From: Notospermus geniculatus
Lineage: Eukaryota; Nemertea; Pilidiophora; Heteronemertea; Lineidae
NCBI GenBank assembly: GCA_002633025.1
Contig: NMRB01001864.1
Span: 1 to 64,000, forward strand
Direction: 5' to 3'
Length of the DNA stretch: 64,000 nucleotides
Of the stretch, positions 33,032 to 44,334 are shown one piece after another. Positions within the stretch are counted from its first letter, which is position 1; each line of letters begins with the position of its first letter. Position numbers and translations under genes: made by a program. The notes beneath the pieces are model-generated. The model worked only from the letters and a program-made list of their open reading frames with translations, was not told the DNA's origin and made no database searches.

Positions 33032-33906
33032 CAGGTAGATATACGGCTATGGTACCGGTGCGGCAGGGCTTGTTAGGCCTATTGCCGCCTGGATATTCAG
33101 ATCGGAAAAAGAGTCCAGCAAGGCCCTTCTCTCGGGACATCGACCACACAGTGTTGACTAACAAAAGTAGCCTACAATACAGCAAAACATGGACGAGGAC
33201 ACGAATGAAAAACAGTGTATCTTATCATGTTATCAATCCAATGCAAAAATCTACAATAGCCTATCAATCTCAATATCTGACCATTCGAATAGAAACTTCA
33301 CCCGACGGGTGTTTTCGGCGATCGACTGCCGCCATATTGGATAACCTCTAACACGCATCCAAGATGGCGACCGCCGGCCGAAATCACCTGATGCGATGTT
33401 TCTGAAGTTGACTGTGTGAATTTTGAGCCTGATCTTGCCTCGTGCCCATTAATACATATCATAGCTACAACATAAGAGTGAAATATAAACCCTTTGTATC
33501 GTGTTTTCGGCAGTATTTCGGTGTATTCCGGCGGATTCCCGTGTATTCCGGTCTTCTTATGAACCGTTTCAGTGGACACCAATATTTTGTTTAGGGCATG
33601 CATGCTACATATGTTGTACGACACAAGGAGCTGTAATCAGAAAATACATGTATACGTTTCCATACCACTTATGCAATTCTAACTTGTACTTGCTTGTACT
33701 TACTTCATTAATAAAGCGAATTATACCCTTGACATATGCCTACGCGTAAGAATTGCTTTGCAAAAACAGCCCTGTCATGCCTCTAGAATTTGAGCAATTT
33801 GAGCAGGTTGAAGATACATGTAGTCTGAAACGCCCTTCTTCCTCCCAGTATGGAGAAATCAGTCCAACAGGCAGATGCATGATTATGGCAGCCTCATGCT
33901 TATTCA
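33032..33906. other. No gene recognised
   Basis: ORFs at 33,298-33,968 overlap on both strands and have no domain. Repeated GTGTATTCCGG words occur near 33,520. Confidence 0.4.
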
Positions 33907-35112
33907 TTAGTGATCGTACCGATCGAATTCACACAACAATCTTCCAAACAGATCTGCTGCTTCGTTGACATCAGCAGGTCTGTGATGGTTCGGCAAAATC
34001 AAGTTAACGAGTTCAACGAAGTTATCCGAACAATCATTGATGGGGGTATTTTCGCAATATGTTTGCTGGCAATGACGAATATCATTAGGGTCACAAACTA
34101 CTTTACAGTCAAGGGCATCACAAGAGTCTGGTGTAAAAAACAGAATGTCAGGTTTTCCCCTTGGGTTCTCGCAATTTTTCTTCACTTGCATTCTGTGTTG
34201 ATTCCACTGAATAACTATTCGGTATAGTTCTTCCCGAAGGACACCCATGAAACAGTACCTTAAACATTCAACATGTAAGGGATCAGCATCATTGAATATA
34301 TTGCATTCACGCAAATCTTTGAAAAATGTTATCCACCAATCTGCAGCCTGTCTTCGCAATATACTCCACCAAGCTTCAATGCGTTGATTCGCAGTGCTCT
34401 TGCCATAAATAAAACAATCATTGTTCATACCAGTATCACCCATAAGATGGAAGAGAACCTGTATTTCCTCCAGTTTAGTATTTTCAGTCCCAAAATCACA
34501 CCTGCACACCTGTGGACATCCACCCAGTTGCTGTACAGTGTCTAAGAAGTATCTAGCGATTATTTGCGGATTATTGTTACTTCGACCTACTTCGAGCCAC
34601 AAAATCCGTCGAGAAAACCCATCGATTGCGCCATGTATGGCGAATCCGAAAGGCTTCAGTTTATCATACCCATCAATGTGCCAAATATAATTTGGCCCGG
34701 GCGAGGTGTACTGCCGTCTCAGCAACCGTCTCTTCCTCCGTCTTGTTACACCATCCGGATCGATGACACGCATAAGCTCCATAACTTTTTTTCGTTGAAT
34801 AGCAAACCCGTATTCAGTAGTTAGTCGTTTCCAAACTGATCGGTATCCCAGGCATTGTCCACTATTTTCGGTTATTTCTAGAATTGCGCTTACAATCTCA
34901 TACAGCGGGACATGTGAAGGGCGCCGCCTGAGCTCAAATCGTCTTAATATTCGTTTAATTTGTGGCGTACTTATGTCTATTCTGTGTACTGTCAGCAACG
35001 TCTGAGCAATTTCCTTTGTTGTGTAGCCTTGCCTGAAATATATACTGATAAGTTCATCCCTCGGTGTGTTGTTGTTGGACACCACAGCTGGTGTATACTC
35101 CGGCAACACCAT
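33907..35112 (-). CDS. Integrase-like (rve/IS3-type DDE) protein, intact
   Basis: A 401-residue open frame. The N-terminal helix-turn-helix region is YFRQGYTTKEIAQTL and STPQIKRILRRF. Next comes an IS3-like linker, LGYRSVWKRLTTEYGF...RKKVMELMRV. The catalytic core carries D in WHIDGYDKLKPFG, D in CRCDFGTEN, and E in STANQRIEAWW (second D to E about 40 residues). The family is common in invertebrates and fish, and IS3EU DNA transposons are one possible source. An acceptor-like TTTCAG lies a few bases before the ATG, so a 5' UTR intron is likely. I saw no terminal repeats or target duplication around the ORF. It could therefore be an old, still-open transposase or a domesticated gene. It would act in the nucleus on DNA ends. 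Confidence 0.85.
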   Translation of the reverse strand: MVLPEYTPAVVSNNNTPRDELISIYFRQGYTTKEIAQTLLTVHRIDISTPQIKRILRRFELRRRPSHVPLYEIVSAILEITENSGQCLGYRSVWKRLTTEYGFAIQRKKVMELMRVIDPDGVTRRRKRRLLRRQYTSPGPNYIWHIDGYDKLKPFGFAIHGAIDGFSRRILWLEVGRSNNNPQIIARYFLDTVQQLGGCPQVCRCDFGTENTKLEEIQVLFHLMGDTGMNNDCFIYGKSTANQRIEAWWSILRRQAADWWITFFKDLRECNIFNDADPLHVECLRYCFMGVLREELYRIVIQWNQHRMQVKKNCENPRGKPDILFFTPDSCDALDCKVVCDPNDIRHCQQTYCENTPINDCSDNFVELVNLILPNHHRPADVNEAADLFGRLLCEFDRYDH

Positions 35113-35194
35113 TTTCCTGAAATTGAATAATTAATTTCGTTGAAAAATATCAAGCACATTCATAATTATTGTCGTGAAGTTTCTGGACAGGGGC

Positions 35195-36082
35195 CAACCA
35201 CAGGTGTTTGCCTCGAGTAGTTCGAGTACAAATGTACAAACCCAATCTGAAGAGGTCGCCACCATCGTTCCTCGGCTAAGACCTCTGAAAAGGGCTGGAA
35301 CCCAGCACAAGATGTGCTCATCGATTTCACAAATCATCTGATAAAATAATCATACCGAAAATTGGAATTTTTTGGCGAATAAAATGTTTTAGTGAGGAAT
35401 AAAGTACGAACTCTTTCGAATACCTAGGCAATTGGTTGTGCGACGGTCAGATATTCATCCGCCGTCAGCAATGCATTTGCATTGTGCAAAAGTAGTACCG
35501 GCCTAGCCCTTTCCAGAGTTTAATGTGACATTGAACTCTGGGTGCGAGATTGGTACAGACCATAAGTAAAGAAAGGTACTTTGAGGATGAAAACATGTGT
35601 GACGTTTGAGTAATCTTCCGAAGATTACTCAAACGTCACACATGTTTTCATCCTCAAAGTACTCCCATCCACGATTGGAATATTTTCACACGAGATCACT
35701 CATAGGGTTCTTCAAATACATGTACGTATTAATCGTCACGATACATCCATTTGAAAAAAATGACTTTAAATGTTTCTAAGTCCGAGGATTGCCGATATGC
35801 AAATTAGCTAGTGGTGGACGGAGTGAGAGTGACATTTTGAACTGGCGTTTTCAACTTATGAAACAAGTGATTCAAAGTGATTTTTTTTCAAATGGATGTA
35901 TCGTGACGATTAATACGTATTTGACGAACCCTGAGTGATTTCGTGTGAAAATATTCCAATCATGCATGGAGTACTTTGACGATGAAAACATGTCTGCCGT
36001 TCATTGAATAATCTTTATTTACCGGTACATGGTCTGTACATTTTTTCTCGAACTACTCGCGGCAAACACCTGTGGGGTCAAC
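35195..36082. mobile_element. Inverted pair enclosing a foldback
   Basis: ACAGGTGTTTGCC(T/G)CGAG with AGTAGTTCGAG at 35,200-35,235 recurs inverted at 36,045-36,080. It may be a terminal repeat of an ~0.9-kb element; the left end lies upstream of the integrase start. Confidence 0.45.
35572..36012. mobile_element. Foldback with an extra inverted end
   Basis: ACTTTGAGGATGAAAACATG occurs three times: at 35,579, inverted at 35,640 (forming a perfect short palindrome centred at 35,618), and again near 35,972. The longer arms 35,620-35,770 and 35,880-36,012 pair through CGTATTAATCGTCACGATAC. Confidence 0.65.
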
Positions 36083-36790
36083 TGGATTCCTTGAACTAGC
36101 ATTCCACTCACACCTACACTTGACGACATAATAGCAAGGTAGACATAGGCCTACCAATAGGTGGTGGGCTTGTTGAAAGAATAGCAAGGTGCATCTTGTA
36201 TTGTAACCATGCATTCTCCAACACTGGGGCGAAAGGCAAGAGTAGGGCCTGTTGGAGAATGATGCACGGGTGGCGCCGGCTATCGACAAATAGTTGAAAC
36301 ATTGGGGCCCTTTAATGTCAACAATGCAACACTGGTATGTACACACAAATTAAATAGGGCCTACATCAGTGATAGCCAAATATATCAGCTGCAAGAAGAA
36401 GGAAGGCGACATTTTCTCGTGCTAGAACACACTAGTGTAGTTTCAAACACTGTAACTTATTGCAATGCTGCACATGGTAAAGGATCACTTTCTGATCACC
36501 ATAATGGCCTCCAACCATTCATGGTGTACCCGACATGCCGACGTAATACATCCTATACCGTACTTCGATCAGTGCCACAACAAACTGAAATCGTTCAGAC
36601 AAACAAACCATAGTGAGCTAGGCCTACATGTATTTCTACGATAAACGCTAACCTACATGTACCCCTCACCTGATGTTAGTTGATGTAAAATTGACAGTAG
36701 AAGAAATCTCATATAAACATCGGTTACATAGCGGCCATGATTTTTACTGCTGTAATGTTAAAAGGTACATCATTGGTCACTTCGTTTAGA
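36083..36790. other. No gene recognised
   Basis: An inverted pair TGCATTCTCCAACA / TGTTGGAGAATGATGCA near 36,210-36,267. The ORF at 36,302-36,613 shows no domain. Confidence 0.35.
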
Positions 36791-36794
36791 GAGG

Positions 36795-36945
36795 TCTGTT
36801 CTGATTGGTTGTTTGGATATTGGATCTCGAAGTTCGAATCTCGAAACTCGAATTTCGACTTTCGACTTTCGAATTTCGAATGTTCAACATTTGAAATATG
36901 AAATTCGAAACTCGAATGATCCTTCTGGGCTTTCGTACAAAGCTG
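36795..36945 (-). repeat. TTCGAA-rich repeat, inverted copy
   Basis: Reverse complement of the block at 23,415-23,590, including the flank ACGAAAGCCCAGAAGGATCA. A CCAAT box in AACAACCAATCAGAAC context adjoins it, as in the first copy. Confidence 0.75.
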
Positions 36946-36994
36946 CATGCATTTTAGCATTCATTGCAAATGTGTTGAAAAAATATAGGCCTAC

Positions 36995-38057
36995 CTCAAA
37001 TAATCCGATGTTGGCATTTTCATCATGTTCATCTGTATGACTAGTCTCCTGGGACAATGACAATCGCTTTCGTGCTTTCGGAGGCTTTTCCACCACTCTT
37101 GGACCAGTGCCAGCGGGTATGTTCTTTTCTCCAGGAAGGCCTGTGGCATATCTAGGCTTTGACCCAACCTGAAAGTGCACAATTTAAAAAAATGAGTTAA
37201 AACCGAACTGGTACTCTATATCATAAAGCCAAAACAAGCCCTCATAAACAAATGAAATGTCACAGCCCAGACAGGCCAACCCCTAGGCCAAAGTGCAGGT
37301 TAATGACAACAATATGTTAAACAGGAATCGACAGACCAGATGAAAAGTAGCATGGCTGGGCCAAAGCTACATGTAGATGCCTTACCTGCTGCTCAGCCAG
37401 TGGTACCGGTACCGGTATTCTTGAAGGGCTCTTCAAAGCCAAAGGGGATCCAATTCCAAAAGGCGACATTGCCTGCTGTTGATGATGAACAGGAGGCGAC
37501 AACGCGGTCAGGTGCTTAACATTAATCCTTGGGATCTTGGAGGCTGGTGACCTGCCAATGCCGGCGTGATGACTGAGGGTGAGACTGCTGCTGGCTTGTT
37601 GCCCATGAACATGATGAAGAACACGTTGTTCTTGTTCAATTTGTCTTTGAACACCAGGCAGAGCAGGCCTAATAAGCCTACCGGTAGGCATGGTCATGCT
37701 AGCAGCAGCAGGCCTAGCGCTAGTTTCAGATGTCGGGCGTAATGATGGTAGGCCTATTATCTCTTTTGCCCTGTTTCAATCATAGTCATCTTCATGGATG
37801 AAACTATGGACTCAATTTCATCACTGATGAGCTGGCGCTTGTCCATCGCCCTTTTCAACCGGTTGACGGCATTCACGCAAGTAACACAGAGCCAATCACT
37901 GCGTTCTTGCCAGTTGACAGTTCTGTCCAAGTAATGCAAACCTTCTTGGATATCATTACTGCCAGATATTACCCTTCGCCCTTTCGTATGTCCGCTACCT
38001 TTCCCGATATTTCGAAAACAAAGTGCGCAAATATCTTTCCCGTGCACCGACGACGCC
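36995..38057 (-). CDS. Zinc-binding-domain protein, partial, one frame break
   Basis: Exon 1 runs 38,057-37,386 (donor CAG|GTAAGG) and the next exon 37,168-36,995 (acceptor TTTCAG, donor GAG|GTAGGC), phase 0. The start MASSVHGKDICALC has an N-terminal treble-clef-like module: CALC, then WLCVTC, followed by basic helical sequence (NAVNRLKRAMDKRQLISDE). A Pro/Ser/Gln-rich segment follows (KSPSRIPVPVPLAEQQ). The frame breaks at CCC 37,769-37,771; one extra base makes exon 1 continuous, so this is likely an assembly error. The next exon encodes GSKPRYATGLPGEKN and a basic KPPKARKRLS. Further exons must lie downstream on the minus strand but were not found. It resembles ZAD-like DNA-binding or transposon-associated modules; function unknown. 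Confidence 0.55.
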
Positions 38058-38154
38058 ATGTTGTTGTTTACCCCAGCTACACAGGTGCCGAACACCTGAT
38101 GTAAGCTGATCGCTGATTGGCCATTCGCGAAGTGAAAATATTCCAATTCGGGTA

Positions 38155-38600
38155 GTGGCACCTGGCGGCGAAACGTTGTATTTCAGGCTATTTGAGGCAG
38201 ACGTTAGTGGCGCATGGATTGAAAAGAGGTGCGGCACTACGGATGCCCCGGGAGACTACACTGCTGCAAGTTTAGTCAGATGGTGGCATGTGAAGACAGA
38301 AAGTTGTTGTAGCACTAATGAGGACTTAGCAGTGTACCTCCTGAACGTCGTTGAACCCCGGCCACCACCATCCTTTGCATGTTTTGCGGATGACTCCGAG
38401 TCGTCTCCGTCGGCATCACTCACTGAGTGACACTGTCAATCATGTCACCATAGTCGCCCTCCTCGCTACTGATTGGTCATAGTAAATTCCGTAGTATTAT
38501 AATGAGATGGCTCGCTTGGAATTTCATTCATAAAATATAGTGCTGCCACCGTGCGGGAAATGAAGGAACTATCGATGTGCAGTACTGCAGAGCTCGCGTA
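38155..38600 (+). other. Short open frame near divergent start, unassigned
   Basis: An ORF at 38,155-38,430 (SLVRWWHVKTESCCSTNEDL) begins about 100 bp from the minus-strand gene start. No domain or splice site supports it, so it is listed only as unexplained sequence. Confidence 0.2.
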
Positions 38601-38611
38601 CATCGCTTTGT

Positions 38612-38733
38612 TAGTGAGCTTTCGCAAGCGCCCGGTTAGGCCATACGACAACGTTTATCTATTGTTTGGGTATACCCACACAATAGATAAACGTCGTCGT
38701 AGGGCCTAACCGGGCGCTTGCGAAAGCTCACTA
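38612..38733. mobile_element. Hairpin MITE, 122 bp (family M3, copy 2)
   Basis: TAGTGAGCTTTCGCAAGCG and inverse, nearly perfect over both arms. Copy 1 is at 24,884-25,007. Confidence 0.85.
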
Positions 38734-38861
38734 ATATCCTCCCAACCCTCCTTGAAAGTGACCATTGTGCAAATGGCAACAGCATTAATTTATTTGTATT
38801 TTTTTCACAAAGTGACCAATATGCTGGGACCTGAATAACCGTCAGGACCGGTATTCATAAA

Positions 38862-38947
38862 CATACGCAAGTCAAAGTGTGATACTTACCTTGTGTGTTG
38901 AACAAAGGATAAGTGACACACTTAGACTTAAGTAGTTTTATGAATAT
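38862..38947. mobile_element. Small TATTCATAAA-ended MITE
   Basis: Ends TATTCATAAA / TTTATGAATA, with ACTTAAG words inside. A related half-element is at 47,455-47,560 (CTTAAGTAGCTTTATGAATA). Confidence 0.5.
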
Positions 38948-38961
38948 GGGTTCAGGGTATC

Positions 38962-40812
38962 AAAGGAGCTGTTTCCTTAAGGAACGATTGTACCAAGTCA
39001 TTTTTTAGGTATTAATTGTTTGGTAGTTGTGCTAAAAATGGATGGAATCTGTAGTTTAGACATCACTCTATATTGTGAAAGAGGTAAAATGTGACCATTA
39101 CATAACTGAATGGTAAAACAAAGAACATTTGCAAAATGTCTCAAATGAAGCAGAAACACTCAAAATACTGATTAATGAATCGGGTACATATGTTACCTCA
39201 GTGTGTATTTATGTTTTATTGCAGAAAACACCATTTTAAAACATCGCTTTAAGAGATACCGTAGAATCACCTTTCTCCGGTCACTTCATTATAAACTTCA
39301 AAGTTCAGTGGGAAACGCCTTCGTCATGATTATGCATGAACGTAGCCCAGGATTACTATGCGCACAATGGTCATTGGCGTTACTTCGCGTTGACCATTGT
39401 ATGGTAGGCCTAATCTCTTCTTGGACGGCAGATGAATTGATTTGGGATATTGACATGTGGGGTCAGGGACTGAGAACGTTGAGTATGTTGTGGAATACAG
39501 GGTGGCTCACAAGTTCTTAGGCCCGTTTTCAAACGTCGCTAGCTCCTTCTGTGTGCTGAATTCGATTCGCGTAATAGAATTTGTATTACATGAACTGAAA
39601 TGGGCACATGAGTAGAACGACGCATGAAACGTGACTAAAACTGTGTTGATTTCAAAGGCGTAATCAGAATGATCAGAGTTGAATCATAGTCACTTCAGGC
39701 TAGTGCGCCCCCTCGTCAGCAGGTTTTCAAATTTCTAATCAGCGTAACAACGCATTCCCCTTCCTCCAGCATCGTCAAGGAGCAAAATGTCCATGTTGAG
39801 ATTTCATTCGGAAGTACATGTATTGTGAACATCTGCAGGATTTTGAAATACCCTATACGTTCCGTCAACGTGTCCGAGACAACGATTCCCTTATGATCAA
39901 TTCACGAACGTCCGAAGGTCAGTAACAATACGCGATCCTCACAGTCTTTGAAATCGACACCGCGGAGTCATCGTCACAGTGGCATGATATCAACTGGGAC
40001 TGCATGGTGAATTGTTATTGGCCGCTCACGAAGAAGGGGCATGAACAGTCAATGAATAATTACATGCCTTGCATACATCTGACACTGACCGGAGAAAGGT
40101 GATTCTACGGTATTTGCATTTAAAGCTAAAATAAGTCAGTAGTTTGCCTGATTCTACAGTTGTGTTTGTGAGGACCTCATAGAGGGGGAAAAAGGAAAAC
40201 TGACATTACCAAACGGTTGGCTGAATTGCCACAATCAGAATAATATCCAGGCAAGCATATTCACATCATTCACTCTTTGCTTTTAAGGGGTTAATTCAGT
40301 TCAGCCAGAGTATTGAACTTGGTTTGTGTGTGACACTACTGATCACTGGTCACATTGGTTACACATTGAACTGCCTGGATATTATTCTGATTGTGGCAAT
40401 TCAGCCAACCATGTGGTCATGTTGGTTTTCCTTTTTCCCCTCTATGAGGTCCTCACAAACACAACTGTAGAATCAGGCAAATTGCTGACTTATTTTAGAT
40501 TTAAATGCAAATATCTCTTAAAGTGATGTTTTAAAATGGTGTTTTCAGCAACAAAAGATAAATACACACTGAGCTAACATATGTACCAGATTCATTAATC
40601 AGTATTTTGAGTGTTTCTGCTTCATTTCAGACATTTTGCAAACGTCCTTTGTTTTACCATTCAGTTATGTAATGGTCACATTTTTCCGCTTTCAAAATTT
40701 AGAGTGATGTATAAACTACATATTCCATCCATTTTTAATACAACTGCCCAACAATTAATTCCTAATGGCCTAATGACTTGGTGCAATCGTTCCTTAAGGA
40801 AACAGCTCCTTT
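38962..40812. mobile_element. Large foldback, arms ~320 bp, one nested MITE
   Basis: The left arm 38,962-39,283 pairs with 40,087-40,812 (AAAGGAGCTGTTTCC at the ends; shared GATTAATGAATC and TTTTAAAACATC). The right arm is interrupted by the 399-bp MITE at 40,113-40,511. The spacer 39,285-40,085 contains no convincing ORF. Confidence 0.8.
40113..40511. mobile_element. 399-bp MITE, TA duplication, nested
   Basis: TTTGCATTTAAA ends and ~95-bp arms (for example CCTGATTCTACAGTTGTGTT). TA flanks at 40,111 and 40,512. The uninterrupted site is visible in the opposite arm of the host foldback near 39,260 (ACGGTATCTCTTAAAG read inverted). Confidence 0.9.
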
Positions 40813-40913
40813 CATCTTTTTGGATCCTTGCATGTCCATTCAACACCTGTTTGCCCCCTGCATCCACCTTCAAGAACTTTGTATCCATTTATTTTTCACT
40901 TGCACAGATATTA

Positions 40914-41774
40914 GAGTTGTTACCTATTCATGACTGTCAGGGGCCCAGTACTGTCAGAAAATATGACCTGATCAATTTCTGACCACCATATTCCATGTTT
41001 AGACTGACCATGTAATAATTGACCCTATAATTTCGCAACATGTATGCCCTACCAAGCGCAGATTGTTACCCAACGATAACCAGGACTAAGGCGGATTGAT
41101 GGTTGATCTAGTAATAGGCGTAACATAAAGTTGGCTTGCCCCAACGCTTTTGTGCCCCTCCCGAGGATAATGAAATAGAAGAAGTAAGCAATGACTGTCA
41201 TGGCTGATGATGATCAGGTCATTGTATTGGCCGTGACTCTAAAGATCAATTGCCAAACTTGGGGGACTGTGTCTGAGTGTGTGACACTATTACGATGGCT
41301 AGGTCCATGGGCGAGAAGGCTGCACGTGATGCGGTCACCAATGAAGAAATTGAGGAATACCAACAGGCTGTACGCCAGTTTGACAATGATAATTCAAGAA
41401 GTGGGCCACACATGGAGTGGGGGTGGTGGGTGGTGGTGGGGAGAACAGTGCATTGAAAATGTCCTCAATCCTTTTCTCGAAAAGGTTTGCAGCTGTGATA
41501 ATTTCGTTCGTAAGCAATGCCAAGAAGTGTTCCATCCGACAGCAAAGGGGCAAAGGCCCGAGGGCATAACCCAAAAATGATATGTGTATGATCATAAGGA
41601 TCATAGAATCATAAGACATTGAACTCCATTGAAAAAGACATGGACCATCAGACAATACCCATGATTGACCTGGTTTTAGGGCCCATATAAAAGGGGGCCA
41701 TTATTACATAAGGGGTGATGTCACCTTTTTCTGACGGTACTAGGCCCCTGACAGTCATGAATAGATAACAACTC
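40914..41774. mobile_element. ~0.86-kb element with ~55-bp terminal repeats
   Basis: TAGAGTTGTTA(C/T)CTATTCATG ends and inverse, continuing through GACTGTCAGGGGCC. Flanked by TA. The interior holds a short open stretch (41,290-41,440, EKAARDAVTNEEIEEYQQAV) that might be residual coding sequence but was not recognised. Confidence 0.65.
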
Positions 41775-42114
41775 TATTTAAAATTGTCGAAAACTTCAAG
41801 GCACGATTTCTCATAATGAAATATTTGTTGATTGGTTACTTTAAATTAGCGACAATATATTGTATCTGTCGTCAATTTGACAATCGGCCTTTCCAGAGAA
41901 ACTGAATTGGCTGGAGACACCGCCGCGGTAGATAATGATATTTGCTGGCATCCGGCGTCCTTTTCGATCGATGAATGCAACTGGTTGCTACACGGCTACG
42001 ATAGACAATGATACATTGTTTTGAAAGCTTGTAGTATCTTAAGATTGATTTTGTGTTGAATTATTTGTTTACTGGCACTGTGTACGCGCCAGTTTTTTCC
42101 ATTAGCCCCATTAA

Positions 42115-43310
42115 TTACTCACTGGCTGCCGGTGCAGGGTAGAATTGAGTTTAAGGGCAAGCCATCGTGTGACATTTTCATATTGCTTGAATTGAGGCGC
42201 CTATGAGAAAAGCAATAAAGACACCTCCAGTTGACCTTTTTTATGGCCCAATGTGATCACTATGCTTTATAGAAACAGAAAATGAGCAAAGTCCCAAGAA
42301 TTACAGCTTAATTTCATTACATAATCAATAACAAAGAAATTCACCAAACATGAAAAACAGGTACAATTTTCTTGGAGAAGGAGCGTGTAAATGACACATT
42401 GAAGGTGTGACAACAATGTCACAAACACATAGAACCTGGGGTGACGAGGGTGTCCTGACATGCTCTTCATGTGAACCATACACGCTCAGTACAAAAAGGG
42501 CAACCAGGAAGTAAAATCCAAATCCAATATGGCCGCCCTGTTTTGGAAAATCTGGCAGTGTTCATAAAATTCACATGCCGAGTACTCTATGCCTGTTGAA
42601 AATATTGCTATCGAAATGGGTGGACTAAGTAGAAAAAAACCCGAACTTTACGATTAACATGTCGTTTGATCTTCAAAATGTAACATTTCTTGAGAAAGTG
42701 TACCGATTACTAGTCTTTTGTTTCAACTTATTAGCTAATTAGTGCGTTCCAAGATGCGTCTCATTCGATTCCTTTTGACTTATAGACCCCACAGGTGCCT
42801 TCATTTCCGTCATACGACTTGTATTTTTATGGTATTTGGACATCTTTTATTTACAACGCCTGACCACATTTCAAAAATTCACAACAACAGCTCGCCCTTA
42901 AGATCATGACATTCGCTTTCAGAGCCGTGTACGGTCTGGGCCCTACCTATCTCCAGCTGACTACTCAGGCCGCCCGGAGGTCGACAAGAGCTAACACTAC
43001 CCCAATCATCGACTGGACAGCTGCGGCCAAAAAGTCAGCTGGGGATAGGGCTTTCAGTATTGCTGCGCCACGGCTCTGGAATGCCCTTCCAGCACCACTC
43101 AGAGCCATTGATAATTATCAAACTTTTAAAAATAAACTTAAAACCCATGTTTTTAAAGTCCATTTTGGCTGATAATGTAAACTTTCATTTTTATGTCATG
43201 TTTTATTGTCACTTACTAGTTTATTGCTTACTGTGAAGCGCCGCTGACAATTTATTTTAAATGCGGCGCTATACAAATTCATTTTATTATTATTTAATTT
43301 AATTTACACC
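42115..43310 (+). mobile_element. LINE 3' end (L2/CR1-like), split by insertion
   Basis: Before the insertion: HWLPVQGRIEFK. After it: IMTFAFRAVYGLGPTYLQ and AGDRAFSIAAPRLWNALPAP, the standard C-terminus of L2/CR1-type reverse-transcriptase ORFs. The stop at 43,170 is followed by an AT-rich tail with GCGGCGCTATACAAATTC and a TTATTATT end. Severely 5'-truncated. Confidence 0.8.
42155..42897. mobile_element. 743-bp element with TTAA duplication in LINE
   Basis: TTAA at 42,151-42,154 and 42,898-42,901. Ends GGGCAAGC and GCTCGCCC are imperfect inverses. Removing it restores the LINE frame EFKIMTFAF. TTAA target use fits piggyBac- or Kolobok-type transposons; no coding content seen. Confidence 0.8.
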
Positions 43311-44334
43311 CTCACCAACAACGAAGTCGCCGCCCAATTAACCAAACAATATCTGCATTGTGGCATGACAACACGGACGTAATCACTTTTTAATTAGGCC
43401 TAATCACTATGTAATCCGTACATACCGTACATAAATCACACTGCTGGAAACACATTTGCAAACAGTTTGATGATGAACTCCATTGTCTGTGAACATGTAT
43501 TCCAGTGACTAATTCATCAAACTCTCAAAACTGGGACGCCGTGACTTAATGACGGTAAAAAATCCAACACATTTCAATTAAAGTTATTAATTACTCACAC
43601 GTATTCTATTCTAATTGGTATGGTCGTAATCGGTTGGTTCGTATGTCATTGTAATACCTAGCCGACGGAAGTAGTAGCGCATTTATTTACAGTGAGTTTG
43701 AATTTGAATTGTGTTGAATGCATGATGGCGGATCAGCTCTATCGCATGGTGCTGAGAGTACATACAACATTTTCGTTGATAACTTCGTACAAAATGGAAA
43801 TATTGTGAAATGAACAACATAACTACTACTGTCTTTTATTTATTTCAATTATACAGGCTATTACAACATGACATAAATACACACAGTTGTGGCATTCATC
43901 ATCGTCTGTAGCTAGTAGGTAGGCCTATTAGGTGGAGAAACGGATCGACGAATTGGTCGCCCATGTCATCCCTCGATTTAACGAACGCCTCGATACAACG
44001 AACATTTCCTCTGGATCCCATGGCGTTCGTTATAACGAGGCTACACTGTATTTGTGTACATCATGTACATAAAGAAAGGATAAGATGAGCTAACATAAAA
44101 CAATACAAATAAATTACCACTGTTAGTTCGTCAGAGTTACTCTTTCCTTGAACTATGCCAGCAGTACAATTTCCCTAAGCCGGATAATTTGGTTAGAATG
44201 CTTGCCAAGTTGTTCACTTGTTCTTCTTTATTTGGCAAGCAGGCTTGCCATCTGATGCTGAAAATAGTACTTGTTTGGTAAGCAATGCATATTGAATTGA
44301 ATACCCTCGTCCACAACAAAATAGTTCCATGCGT
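43311..44334. other. No gene; pogo/Tigger-like fragment
   Basis: At 43,958-44,049 the sequence ends CGTTATAACGAGGCTACACT, close to pogo/Tigger-type termini (CAGTNNANCCTCGTTATAACG inverted), with an imperfect inverted partner. Elsewhere nothing coding is supported, apart from a weak ATG-led stretch at 43,732 (ADQLYRMVLR). Confidence 0.45.

Noticed and set aside
32515-33076. Identical 82/78-codon ORFs on opposite strands
   Set aside because: They result from the inverted twin repeat, each reading one arm.
41191-41580. 129-codon ORF
   Set aside because: No domain; an alternative frame in the same DNA looks more protein-like, but neither is supported.
43732-43810. Possible first exon starting MADQLYRMVLR
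   Set aside because: Start context and a GTACAT donor are weak and no following exon was found.
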